DNA of 7,701 bases, taken from contig JALZUV010000267.1 of assembly GCA_023301245.1 (NCBI GenBank), forward strand, positions 1 through 7,701, written 5' to 3'. Positions within the stretch are counted from its first letter, which is position 1, and every line of letters starts with the position of its first letter. The translations under genes were made by a program, and so were the position numbers. The notes beneath the pieces are model-generated. The model searched no databases, was not told where the DNA came from, and saw nothing but the letters and a program-made list of their open reading frames with translations. Below are positions 1 through 5,519 of the stretch, one piece after another. The DNA comes from Rickettsiales bacterium (GTDB lineage Bacteria; Pseudomonadota; Alphaproteobacteria; Rickettsiales; JALZUV01).

Positions 1-1211
1 TCCGATTTATTACCCGTCGTCAGCACCAACCAGCCCATTTTATTGGAGATAGCCATGATGAGATTGCCGCGCAGGCGCGATTGAATGTTTTCTTCTGTCA
101 CATCCGCTGCTTTGCCTTTAAAAATGGGGGCGAGCGATTGCTCCATCACCTGCATGGCGGGTTCAATATCAATCGTTTCGAATGACACACCGAGCATTTT
201 GGCGCATTCGGCTGCATCTTCAGTGCTATCAGCTGAGCTATAGGGCGAAGGCATATAGACGCAATGCACATGGTCCGCGCCTAATGCATCGACGGCGATA
301 GCGGCTGTCATGGCCGAATCAATGCCGCCTGAAAGCGCAATGAGCACATCCGTAAAGCCAGATTTATGGACATAGTCGTGCAGGCCTAATTTGGCTGCTT
401 CATAAAGCATTTCTTCTTCGCCAAGTTTGGGGGGCATCACATCATCGGCGGCGAGGGTGAGGATAGCATCGCCATGCTCATCGCGGCTTAGTCCGTAATG
501 TTTTACTTTTTCGGTAAAGCGGCCGAGGCGTGAAATTTTATTGCCTTCTTCATCCATCACAAAGCTGCCGCCATCAAACACGAGATTATCTTGCCCGCAC
601 ACTTGGTTTACATACATTAGCGGTGCGGCGTGATGGGTAATAACATTGCGAGCCGTTTGGGCGCGTAAATTGGTTTTATTGGTTTCAAACGGGCTACCGT
701 TCATGCTGATGTAAATATCAGGCTTTTGGCTGGCGATATGCTTGGCCACAGTGGCATCCCACATATCTTCGCATACAAATAGGCCGAGGCGATATTGTTT
801 CCATTCAATAACGAAGGCAGGTTCGCCTGCGTGGAACAGGCGTTTTTCATCAAACACGCCGTAGTTGGGTAGGGCGACTTTATCTTGGCGATATTTTATG
901 ACGCCTTTGCTTAGATGAAATAGGCTGTTAGTGGGCTTGCCATCAATTTCCCACAGGCCACCAACGAAGGCATCGCAATTAATGTCAGCGCTGGCTTCGG
1001 CTAATTTTTGTACGGCTTCCATCGAGCTATGCACGAAAGATTCACGCAAGACCAAATCTTCGACTGGATAAGCAGTAATGCACATTTCGGGAAAGACAAT
1101 AAGGTCAGCGCCATCGGCAGCGGCTTTGCGCCATTCTTTTAAAATGAGTTCGCAATTATCGTCAATGGCCCCCACGGTAGGGTTTATCTGTGCGAGGGCA
1201 ATTTTTGGCAT
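1..1211 (-). CDS. nadE: Glutamine-dependent NAD+ synthetase (C-terminus outside the window)
   Basis: The product catalyses the last step of NAD+ synthesis, ATP-dependent amidation of nicotinic acid adenine dinucleotide, using ammonia released from glutamine; it is cytoplasmic. The 403 visible residues show an N-terminal nitrilase-type glutaminase domain (about 1-250) with a complete Glu-Lys-Cys triad: E42 in FPEM, K111 before ALPNYGVFDEKR and C147 in FVCEDMW. The synthetase domain follows, with the PP-loop SGGIDS at 294-299 and the conserved RGNLIMAISNKMGW and TTGNKS stretches at the visible end. Two-domain enzymes of this family usually have about 540-560 residues, so roughly 140-150 residues are missing beyond base 1. 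The ATG at 1209-1211 gives the expected MPKIALAQINPTVG start and lies 3 bases after the etfA stop. No good ribosome binding site is visible, which suggests translation coupled to etfA. The family call is very secure. Confidence 0.96.
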   Translation of the reverse strand, partial: MPKIALAQINPTVGAIDDNCELILKEWRKAAADGADLIVFPEMCITAYPVEDLVLRESFVHSSMEAVQKLAEASADINCDAFVGGLWEIDGKPTNSLFHLSKGVIKYRQDKVALPNYGVFDEKRLFHAGEPAFVIEWKQYRLGLFVCEDMWDATVAKHIASQKPDIYISMNGSPFETNKTNLRAQTARNVITHHAAPLMYVNQVCGQDNLVFDGGSFVMDEEGNKISRLGRFTEKVKHYGLSRDEHGDAILTLAADDVMPPKLGEEEMLYEAAKLGLHDYVHKSGFTDVLIALSGGIDSAMTAAIAVDALGADHVHCVYMPSPYSSADSTEDAAECAKMLGVSFETIDIEPAMQVMEQSLAPIFKGKAADVTEENIQSRLRGNLIMAISNKMGWLVLTTGNKS

Positions 1212-1214
1212 AGG

Positions 1215-2147
1215 TTACAGCTTACTAGTAAGTTCAGGAACGGCTTCGAATAAGTCGGCTACCAAACCATAGTCAGCCACTTCAAAGATAGGGGCGTTTT
1301 CGTCTTTATTGATAGCGACAATCACCTTACTTTCTTTCATGCCTGCAATATGCTGAATGGCACCCGAGATACCAACCGCTATATAAAGGTCAGGCGCGAC
1401 GACTTTGCCTGTTTGGCCTACTTGGTAGTCGTTCGGCACATAGCCCGCATCTACCGCAGCGCGCGAAGCGCCGATGGCAGCATTTAGCTTATCGGCCAAA
1501 GGTTCAATAACGCTGGTGAAGTTTTCGCCCGAGCCAACGCCACGGCCACCTGAAACAACCACCGAAGCCGAGGTGAGTTCGGGGCGCGCCGAAACAGTCG
1601 CTTGCAACTCAATAAAGTTGGTTTTTTCGTAAGCGCCTTTACTTTCAACTGGCTTCAACGTAGCTGCGCCGCCAGTGGCGGCTACTTTATCGAAAGCCGT
1701 TGGACGAATGGTGATGAAATGCTTGGCTTGTTTGCTCTCAACAGTTTCAATCGCATTACCTGCATAGATAGGGCGTTTGAAACTAGTGGGGGTTTCTACC
1801 GAGATAATATCAGAGATTTGTTGAGCATCCGACAAAGCTGCTGCACGTGGCAGCACATCTTTACCAAAGGTGCTGGCGGGCGCGAGTATGTAATCATAAT
1901 CGGCTGCTAATGAGTTAATAAGCCATGCGAGAGGCTCAGCTAATGGGTTGTCATATTCTGCGCCGCTGGCGTAAAGCACGTTGCGCACCCCTTCGGTAGC
2001 CGTTGCCGAATCGGCTGCTGCTTTGGCGATAGCGCCGCAACAAAGCAGGTCAATTTCGCCGCCAATGAGTTTCGCCGCGCCGATAGTGGCGAGGGTTGAG
2101 GCTTCAAGCGCCGCGTTCGTATGTTCTGCAAGGATTAAAATAGCCAT
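1215..2147 (-). CDS. etfA: Electron transfer flavoprotein alpha subunit
   Basis: This is the large subunit of the soluble heterodimeric ETF, which accepts electrons from acyl-CoA and other flavin dehydrogenases and passes them to the membrane ETF:ubiquinone oxidoreductase. The protein is full length at 310 residues. The N-terminal alpha/beta domain spans about 1-190. The FAD domain starts at SGGRGVGSGENF (199-210) and carries the family signature from GASRAAVDAGYVPND through QVGQTGKVVAPDLYIAVGISGAIQH. R229, T246 and H266 match the FAD-contacting Arg249, Thr266 and His286 of human ETF-alpha with a constant offset of 20. The close match to the mitochondrial sequence marks it as the housekeeping ETF rather than a bifurcating or FixB type. 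The start ATG lies 2 bases after the etfB stop, with AAAGG at 2158-2162 as ribosome binding site inside the end of etfB. Confidence 0.97.
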   Translation of the reverse strand: MAILILAEHTNAALEASTLATIGAAKLIGGEIDLLCCGAIAKAAADSATATEGVRNVLYASGAEYDNPLAEPLAWLINSLAADYDYILAPASTFGKDVLPRAAALSDAQQISDIISVETPTSFKRPIYAGNAIETVESKQAKHFITIRPTAFDKVAATGGAATLKPVESKGAYEKTNFIELQATVSARPELTSASVVVSGGRGVGSGENFTSVIEPLADKLNAAIGASRAAVDAGYVPNDYQVGQTGKVVAPDLYIAVGISGAIQHIAGMKESKVIVAINKDENAPIFEVADYGLVADLFEAVPELTSKL

Positions 2148-2149
2148 GA

Positions 2150-2899
2150 TTAGATTACCTTTGCTTCGTTTTTAAGTTTTTCAATTAGCTCGTCAACGCT
2201 GGCGACTTTAACGCCACCCGAACGTACAGGTGGTTCTTCTACGCGGCTGACAGCGAGTTTTGGTGTTACATCCACGCCTAGTTCGGCGAGTGGAAGTTTA
2301 TCGAGGGGTTTGCTGCGTGCCTTCATAATATCAGGCAGTTTCGCATAGCGTGGCTCGTTCAAGCGTAAATCGGTGGTGATAACGGCGGGCAGGGTGAGTT
2401 CATGCACGGCCAATCCACCATCCACTTCGCGGGTGACTTTGGCTTTGCCGCCTTCAACCACGAGCTCCGATGCGAAAGTGCCTTGTGGCCAATCGAGCAG
2501 GGCGGCGAGCATTTGTCCTGTTTGGTTCGCATCATCGTCAATCGCTTGTTTGCCGAGAATCACCATTTCAGGCGCTTCCTTTTCAACAATCTTGGCGATA
2601 ATTTTTGCTGCAGCGAGTGGTTCAATCATATCGGTAGTTTCTACCTGAATACCACGATCAGCGCCTTGGGCGATGGCGGTACGGATAGTTTCTTGCACTT
2701 TATCGTCGCCAATCGACATGGCGATGACTTCGGTCGCGATGCCTTTTTCTTTTAGGCGGATTGCTTCTTCAACCGCAATTTCATCAAACGGGTTCATGCT
2801 CATTTTAACATTCGCCAGCTCAACGCTGCTGTTATCGGCCTTCACGCGCACTTTGACATTATAATCAACCACACGTTTAACACAGACTAAAACTTTCAT
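2150..2899 (-). CDS. etfB: Electron transfer flavoprotein beta subunit
   Basis: This is the small ETF subunit, which binds AMP and carries the loop that docks to partner dehydrogenases. It has 249 residues, normal for the family. It starts MKVLVCVKRVVDYN and has the NPFDEIAVEEAIRLKE segment (36-51), the AMP-site motif DDDANQTGQ (121-129) and the beta-subunit signature VTREVDGG (155-162). The recognition loop RYAKLPDIMKARSK lies at 184-197; L188 corresponds to the anchor Leu195 of human ETF-beta. It is the first gene of the probable etfB-etfA-nadE operon. The ATG at 2897-2899 is supported by an AGAGG ribosome binding site at 2907-2911, 7 bases upstream. Alphaproteobacterial etfBA is often followed by a 3-hydroxyacyl-CoA dehydrogenase gene; here nadE follows instead. 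Confidence 0.97.
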   Translation of the reverse strand: MKVLVCVKRVVDYNVKVRVKADNSSVELANVKMSMNPFDEIAVEEAIRLKEKGIATEVIAMSIGDDKVQETIRTAIAQGADRGIQVETTDMIEPLAAAKIIAKIVEKEAPEMVILGKQAIDDDANQTGQMLAALLDWPQGTFASELVVEGGKAKVTREVDGGLAVHELTLPAVITTDLRLNEPRYAKLPDIMKARSKPLDKLPLAELGVDVTPKLAVSRVEEPPVRSGGVKVASVDELIEKLKNEAKVI

Positions 2900-2930
2900 A
2901 TTTCTGCCTCTTTATTATTCAATGGGTTCA

Positions 2931-2958
2931 ACCATAGCCGATGAAAACGCTACGTCCA
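2931..2958 (-). promoter_or_regulatory. Candidate promoter of the etfB-etfA-nadE operon
   Basis: Read on the minus strand, TGGACG (2953-2958, 4/6 to the -35 consensus) and TATGGT (2931-2936, 4/6 to the -10 consensus) are separated by 16 bases. Transcription would start near 2924 and give a leader of about 25 bases that includes the AGAGG site at 2907-2911. The hexamers are only moderate, so this is a best guess within the short divergent region. Confidence 0.3.
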
Positions 2959-2962
2959 GCCT

Positions 2963-2992
2963 GACTGTCACATTTAATACATAGGACTGTCA
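2963..2992. repeat. Pair of GACTGTCA direct repeats between divergent promoters
   Basis: The 8-base word GACTGTCA occurs at 2963-2970 and again at 2985-2992. The copies are 22 bases apart, about two helical turns, and the match extends to 9 of 10 bases (GACTGTCACA against GACTGTCATA). They lie between the two divergent candidate promoters, upstream of both -35 boxes. Same-face tandem half-sites are a common layout for a regulator-binding site. No specific regulator is recognised. Confidence 0.45.
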
Positions 2993-3004
2993 TAAAACCT
3001 TAAC

Positions 3005-3033
3005 TTGAGGTGCAGCCGCCCCAATAGTACAGT
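3005..3033 (+). promoter_or_regulatory. Candidate promoter of the three-gene cassette
   Basis: TTGAGG (3005-3010) and TACAGT (3028-3033) match the -35 and -10 consensus at 4 of 6 positions each and are separated by the optimal 17 bases. Transcription would start near 3040, giving a leader of about 20 bases that begins just before the ribosome binding site. This is the only well-spaced pair seen upstream of the first cassette gene. Confidence 0.45.
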
Positions 3034-3047
3034 GGTAAGAGTAATAA

Positions 3048-3055
3048 AAGGAGGT
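3048..3055 (+). promoter_or_regulatory. Consensus Shine-Dalgarno site of the first cassette gene
   Basis: AAGGAGGT is fully complementary to the 3' end of 16S rRNA and ends 5 bases before the ATG at 3061. It is the strongest ribosome binding site in the window, which fixes the start of the gene and suggests that the first cassette protein is made in quantity. Confidence 0.85.
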
Positions 3056-3060
3056 TCCGC

Positions 3061-3636
3061 ATGACGGACCAAACAAATAAAGGCTTTTTTGAAAGCATTA
3101 AAACTGGAGATGTTTCAAGTGCAGCAAGTGCGCTTAATCATAACCGTGGTAATATCGGCTTATTAGCAGGTGTCGTCATGGGGTTTAAAGAGGGAGGCAT
3201 CAGCGGTGCTTTTAAAATGGGTGTGGTTGGTTTCTTTGCTGCTCATGCTACTAGCCTTTTAGTAGGTAAAGATACAGTCGATGCATGGGTCGGAAAAGGG
3301 CCTGACGCGGAGGCGAAAGCGCCAGCGGGAAAAGTAGAAGAAAAAACAGCGCCTGCGCCAGAAGCGAAAACAGCGCCTACGCCTGAAGAAATTGCAGCAA
3401 ATAAAGCGCGCGGCGAGAAGCACATTCTAGAAGATTCCGCAAAGAACAAGGCAGAAAGTTTAGCTGCATTAGAAGATAATCATAAATCAGGTAATTTCAG
3501 CAGCGCTGAAATAGACGCGCAGCTTGATAAGCTGAAAGCCGCGAACGTAAAAATGGCCGAAGCAGGCAATAAGTCGCCAAGCGCGCAGCCCCAAGTAGCG
3601 GCGCAAGAGAAACCAGCACAAGAGTTGGCGGTATAA
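3061..3636 (+). CDS. Unknown Gly/Ala-rich membrane-associated protein, cassette gene 1
   Basis: The function is not recognised. The 191-residue product has a short N-terminal leader with GFFESIKTGD (8-17), then a Gly-rich hydrophobic region (31-69) containing two segments, GLLAGVVMG (33-41) and about 48-68, which could form a membrane hairpin. A hydrophilic Lys/Glu/Ala/Pro linker follows (80-115), with KTAPAPEA repeated as KTAPTPEE, and then a charged helical segment (115-168) with coiled-coil character. There is no cleavable signal peptide and no cysteine. The leader FFESIKTG resembles FWDSIKNG of gene 3, and GKDTVDAWVGKG (69-80) resembles GLGTVKDFLGKG of gene 2. It has its own candidate promoter and a consensus ribosome binding site, and leads a tightly packed cassette, so it is very likely a real, well-expressed gene. 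A structural or membrane-scaffold role is inference only. Confidence 0.85.
   Translation: MTDQTNKGFFESIKTGDVSSAASALNHNRGNIGLLAGVVMGFKEGGISGAFKMGVVGFFAAHATSLLVGKDTVDAWVGKGPDAEAKAPAGKVEEKTAPAPEAKTAPTPEEIAANKARGEKHILEDSAKNKAESLAALEDNHKSGNFSSAEIDAQLDKLKAANVKMAEAGNKSPSAQPQVAAQEKPAQELAV
3343..3386 (+). repeat. Imperfect tandem repeat encoding KTAPxPE
   Basis: Two 20-base copies starting AAAACAGCGCCT (3343-3362 and 3367-3386) agree at about 18 of 20 positions with a 24-base period. They encode KTAPAPEA and KTAPTPEE in the linker of cassette gene 1. This looks like a small in-frame duplication in a disordered linker. Confidence 0.6.
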
Positions 3637-3637
3637 A

Positions 3638-4201
3638 ATGGCTAATGCAGTAAAAGATTTTGGACTTGGCACCGTTAAAGACTTTTTAGGTAAAGGTGGT
3701 AAGGGCGCATTATATGGCGTTGCCATTGCCGGAGCCGTAGCACTTGGGCCTGGGTTGTTGGTAGGAGCTGCTATTACCTCTGCTATTACTGGTGCTGCAG
3801 CTGCTGCAGGTGCAGGTGCGATTTTAGCTGGCATTGTATCAGGTACAGCTATTACAGGTCTTGTCGGATTCTTTACCGCAGTTCCAATTGTGGGGGCGAG
3901 CGCCTCTGTTGGTGCGGCTTATGGTGGGATTACGGGTGGTACGCGTGAAGTGAAAAAATCGGTCGCGCATGAACAAGATGTGCGCCAAGCGCATGCTGTT
4001 GGGCTAGATCATCAAATTCAGCGCGAGCAGCAAAAGAATGTCGGTTTACGCAATACAATAAGCCAAGAGCAAAAGGCATTAAAATATCAAACAGAAAATC
4101 ATTTGGCGGCAAACAATACGCCTAATAAATTCCAAAGCCAGTTTGCGGCTGAAGGTAAAAATAACGCAGTAGCACAAGGTGCTGGGATAGGCGGAAAATA
4201 A
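3638..4201 (+). CDS. Unknown glycine-zipper-like multi-pass protein, cassette gene 2
   Basis: The function is not recognised. The 187-residue product begins with an amphipathic, Lys-containing leader (MANAVKDFGLGTVKDFLGKG, 1-20). A long stretch of Gly, Ala, Ile and Val (24-100) follows, with many small-xxx-small spacings and room for about three membrane helices: roughly 24-45, 46-68 and 70-97. A basic boundary (R103, K106, K107) leads into a Gln-rich hydrophilic tail (108-160) that looks helical, and the protein ends in a Gly/Ala/Asn tail (AQGAGIGGK). The tail resembles that of gene 3: YQTENHLA against YQENSLA, then AE and AQG-G. The ATG lies one base after the stop of gene 1 and its stop overlaps the gene 3 start as TAATG, so the three genes are translationally linked. 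The architecture resembles glycine-zipper membrane proteins in general (pore formers, membrane-bending proteins, phage membrane proteins), but none of these is supported specifically. Confidence 0.85.
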   Translation: MANAVKDFGLGTVKDFLGKGGKGALYGVAIAGAVALGPGLLVGAAITSAITGAAAAAGAGAILAGIVSGTAITGLVGFFTAVPIVGASASVGAAYGGITGGTREVKKSVAHEQDVRQAHAVGLDHQIQREQQKNVGLRNTISQEQKALKYQTENHLAANNTPNKFQSQFAAEGKNNAVAQGAGIGGK

Positions 4202-4710
4202 TGGCTAATTTTTGGGATAGCATCAAAAATGGTGCTGATAAAACAAATACAAAAACTGCGCCTGCAATTGTTGATGCAGTTGCTAGTGCGGGTAATTTAA
4301 TTGCCGACAGCTTTAAAACTGGTGCTCGCGTATTATCAAAGCCTTTGCGCATGATGGATGGCAAAGGCGATGCTGCCAAAGGAATGGGCAAAAGTGCCTT
4401 AAACGGCCTCGATAATATAGGCTCGCGTGGTGCTAAAATTGCAGGTGGAGTGTTAAGTAACCCTGTAACTAAGCCTATTGTGGCAATTGTTGCCGCCGTC
4501 GCGATTTATAAGTTTGTAAAAGCTAAGATTACGGGCAACCGCGAACAAACCGAACTTGCTGCTAAGCAGCAGCAACTATCCACGCTAAAAGCGCAAAATG
4601 GTCAGATGGTGTCGGACTATCAAGAGAATAGTCTGGCCAAAACAGGTCATGCGGCTGCGTACCTTGCCGAAAAAGGCCAAGCACAAGGCGTTGGCGCTCA
4701 GCGCTACTAA
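4201..4710 (+). CDS. Unknown single-pass membrane protein with helical tail, cassette gene 3
   Basis: The function is not recognised. The 169-residue product has a leader with NFWDSIKNGAD (3-13), an amphipathic Lys/Gly/Ala region (20-90), one clear hydrophobic segment (PIVAIVAAVAIYKFV, 92-106), a basic edge (KAK, 107-109) and a Gln-rich helical tail (113-145) ending AEKGQAQGVGAQRY. The positive charges just after the hydrophobic segment suggest that the C-terminal tail is cytoplasmic. The leader repeats the FFESIKTG motif of gene 1 and the tail parallels gene 2, so it links the two. The start ATG overlaps the gene 2 stop by one base and is preceded by GGCGGA as a weak ribosome binding site. 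It is the last gene of the cassette; the rpsD promoter follows. Confidence 0.85.
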   Translation: MANFWDSIKNGADKTNTKTAPAIVDAVASAGNLIADSFKTGARVLSKPLRMMDGKGDAAKGMGKSALNGLDNIGSRGAKIAGGVLSNPVTKPIVAIVAAVAIYKFVKAKITGNREQTELAAKQQQLSTLKAQNGQMVSDYQENSLAKTGHAAAYLAEKGQAQGVGAQRY

Positions 4711-4738
4711 AACTTCACTCCTTAATTATCGTCATTCT

Positions 4739-4752
4739 GTGAATCGCTTCAC
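4739..4752 (+). other. Small hairpin after the cassette
   Basis: GTGAA (4739-4743) and TTCAC (4748-4752) can form a 5-base-pair stem with a TCGC loop. A competing stem, AATCG (4742-4746) with CGATT (4752-4756), overlaps it. No run of T follows, so an intrinsic terminator is not supported. It could be an RNA end-stabilising structure or a remnant of a short interspersed palindrome. Confidence 0.3.
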
Positions 4753-4771
4753 GATTGCGTATAATCCTTTA

Positions 4772-4799
4772 TTGACACTCCCTTACAGCTGGTTATAGT
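4772..4799 (+). promoter_or_regulatory. Strong sigma-70-type promoter of rpsD
   Basis: A perfect TTGACA (4772-4777) is followed after 16 bases by TATAGT (4794-4799, 5/6). The bases after the -10 box, GCCGCTCC, form a GC-rich discriminator. In E. coli such discriminators accompany stringent control of ribosome-related promoters by ppGpp and DksA; that this applies here is inference. A start near 4806 gives a leader of about 85 bases. A perfect TATAAT lies upstream at 4760-4765 but has no convincing -35 box. Confidence 0.8.
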
Positions 4800-4844
4800 G
4801 CCGCTCCTCTTGATTTTGAGGGGAGTTATGTAAGTTTAATGGAT

Positions 4845-4870
4845 AGTTGTGCTTAAAGTTTAGTGCAACT
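4845..4870 (+). promoter_or_regulatory. Hairpin in the rpsD leader, candidate S4 autoregulatory element
   Basis: AGTTGTGC (4845-4852) can pair with GTGCAACT (4863-4870) in an 8-base-pair stem with two G-U pairs and a 10-base loop. It ends 7 bases before the AAAGGAGAT ribosome binding site (4878-4886). S4 is known to repress translation by binding structured leaders in other bacteria, so a stem at this place in an rpsD leader is a sensible candidate. No known S4 leader motif was matched. Confidence 0.4.
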
Positions 4871-4890
4871 TAGTGAAAAAGGAGATCACT

Positions 4891-5508
4891 GTGAGTAAAC
4901 GTATCGCATCCAAGTATAAAATTAGTCGTCGTATTGGTGAAAGCCTATGGGGACGTGCTAAAGATCCCGTTAACCGTCGTGTATATGGCCCAGGTCAGCA
5001 TGGTGCTGGTCGTCGTCGTAAGCTTTCTGATTATGGTTTGCAGCTTACTGCGAAGCAAAAGCTTAAAGGTTACTATGGTAACATTACGGAGAAACAATTC
5101 CGTCGCATCTATAAAGAAGCAGTTCGTGTAAAAGGCGATACAGGTGAAAACCTTGTTGGCTTGCTAGAGTCGCGTCTTGATGCATTTGTTTACCGTATGG
5201 GTGTTGTTCCGACTGTATTTGCTTCACGCCAAGTTGTTGGTCACGGCCACATTCTTGTGAATGGCAAAAAAGTGAACATCCCTAGCTACCGCCTAAATGA
5301 AGGCGATGTAGTTTCGGTTAAGCAAAAATCACAACAAGTTCCTATGGTCATGGAAGCTATGGCGAGTGCCGAGCGTAACGTGCCTGATTATGTGCAAATG
5401 GATGATACAAAGTTTGAAGCGAAGTACCTTCGCCGCCCAACTTTGTCAGAAATTCCTTACGCAGTAATCATGGAACCAAATCTCGTGATCGAATTCTACT
5501 CACGCTAA
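4891..5508 (+). CDS. rpsD: 30S ribosomal protein S4
   Basis: This primary 16S rRNA-binding protein nucleates assembly of the 30S body and, in E. coli, represses its own operon. The 205-residue product has the expected parts: the N-terminal domain with YGPGQHGAGRRRKLSDYG, then KQKLKGYYGNITEKQFRRIYKEA, and the S4 RNA-binding domain from ENLVGLLESRLDAFVYRMG through HGHILVNGKKVNIPSYRLNEGDVVSV. It ends LVIEFYSR, as is normal for the family. The GTG at 4891 is chosen because it gives the family N-terminus MSKRIASKYK and sits 4 bases after AAAGGAGAT. An in-frame GTG at 4873 would put the ribosome binding site inside the gene. Like many alphaproteobacteria it lacks the Cys cluster of some S4 proteins. 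The gene stands outside the alpha operon and has its own strong promoter. Confidence 0.98.
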   Translation: MSKRIASKYKISRRIGESLWGRAKDPVNRRVYGPGQHGAGRRRKLSDYGLQLTAKQKLKGYYGNITEKQFRRIYKEAVRVKGDTGENLVGLLESRLDAFVYRMGVVPTVFASRQVVGHGHILVNGKKVNIPSYRLNEGDVVSVKQKSQQVPMVMEAMASAERNVPDYVQMDDTKFEAKYLRRPTLSEIPYAVIMEPNLVIEFYSR

Positions 5509-5519
5509 TCTCAGCGTGA
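5500..5519 (+). promoter_or_regulatory. Perfect inverted repeat spanning the rpsD stop and the next start
   Basis: TCACGCT (5500-5506) and AGCGTGA (5513-5519) are perfectly complementary and form a 7-base-pair stem with a loop of AATCTC. The stem and loop include the rpsD stop codon (5506-5508) and the GTG start of the following gene (5516-5518). There is no T run, so it is not a standard terminator. It could hold the next start closed until ribosomes finishing rpsD open it. Confidence 0.5.

Noticed and set aside
1602..1910. Open frame opposite to etfA
   Set aside because: It lies fully inside a secure etfA coding region, has no ribosome binding site and no recognisable protein features.
3021..3058. 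A tRNA-like stretch, with AGTACAGTGGTAAGAG resembling a D-arm and GGTTC resembling a T-arm
   Set aside because: No acceptor or anticodon stem can be formed, the spacing is far too short for a tRNA, and the GGTTC is part of the Shine-Dalgarno region of the following gene.
3487..3834. Open frame antisense to cassette genes 1 and 2
   Set aside because: Its Ala/Pro-rich content is what the opposite strand of a Gly/Ala-rich gene produces by composition, and it crosses the junction of two better-supported genes.
3061..4710. The cassette as R-body (Reb) genes, because of its several small Ala-rich proteins
   Set aside because: Reb proteins are shorter and carry a different conserved core. The hydrophobic hairpins and Gln-rich tails here do not fit.
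3061..4710. The cassette as a prophage or mobile element remnant
   Set aside because: No integrase, transposase, capsid, tail or terminase gene and no flanking repeats or tRNA are visible. Housekeeping genes adjoin on both sides. A membrane-virion origin cannot be excluded but has no direct support.
4760..4765. Perfect TATAAT as a second rpsD promoter
   Set aside because: No acceptable -35 hexamer lies 16-18 bases upstream and there is no TG extension. It may be a weak tandem promoter but cannot be supported.
4804..4823. Stem CTCCTC with GAGGGG as an intrinsic terminator for the cassette
   Set aside because: It contains a G-U pair and has no T run after it. Its 5' arm overlaps the expected rpsD transcription start.
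4873..5508. A longer rpsD start at the GTG at 4873
   Set aside because: It would put the AAAGGAGAT ribosome binding site inside the gene and add six residues that are not part of S4. The GTG at 4891 gives the family N-terminus.
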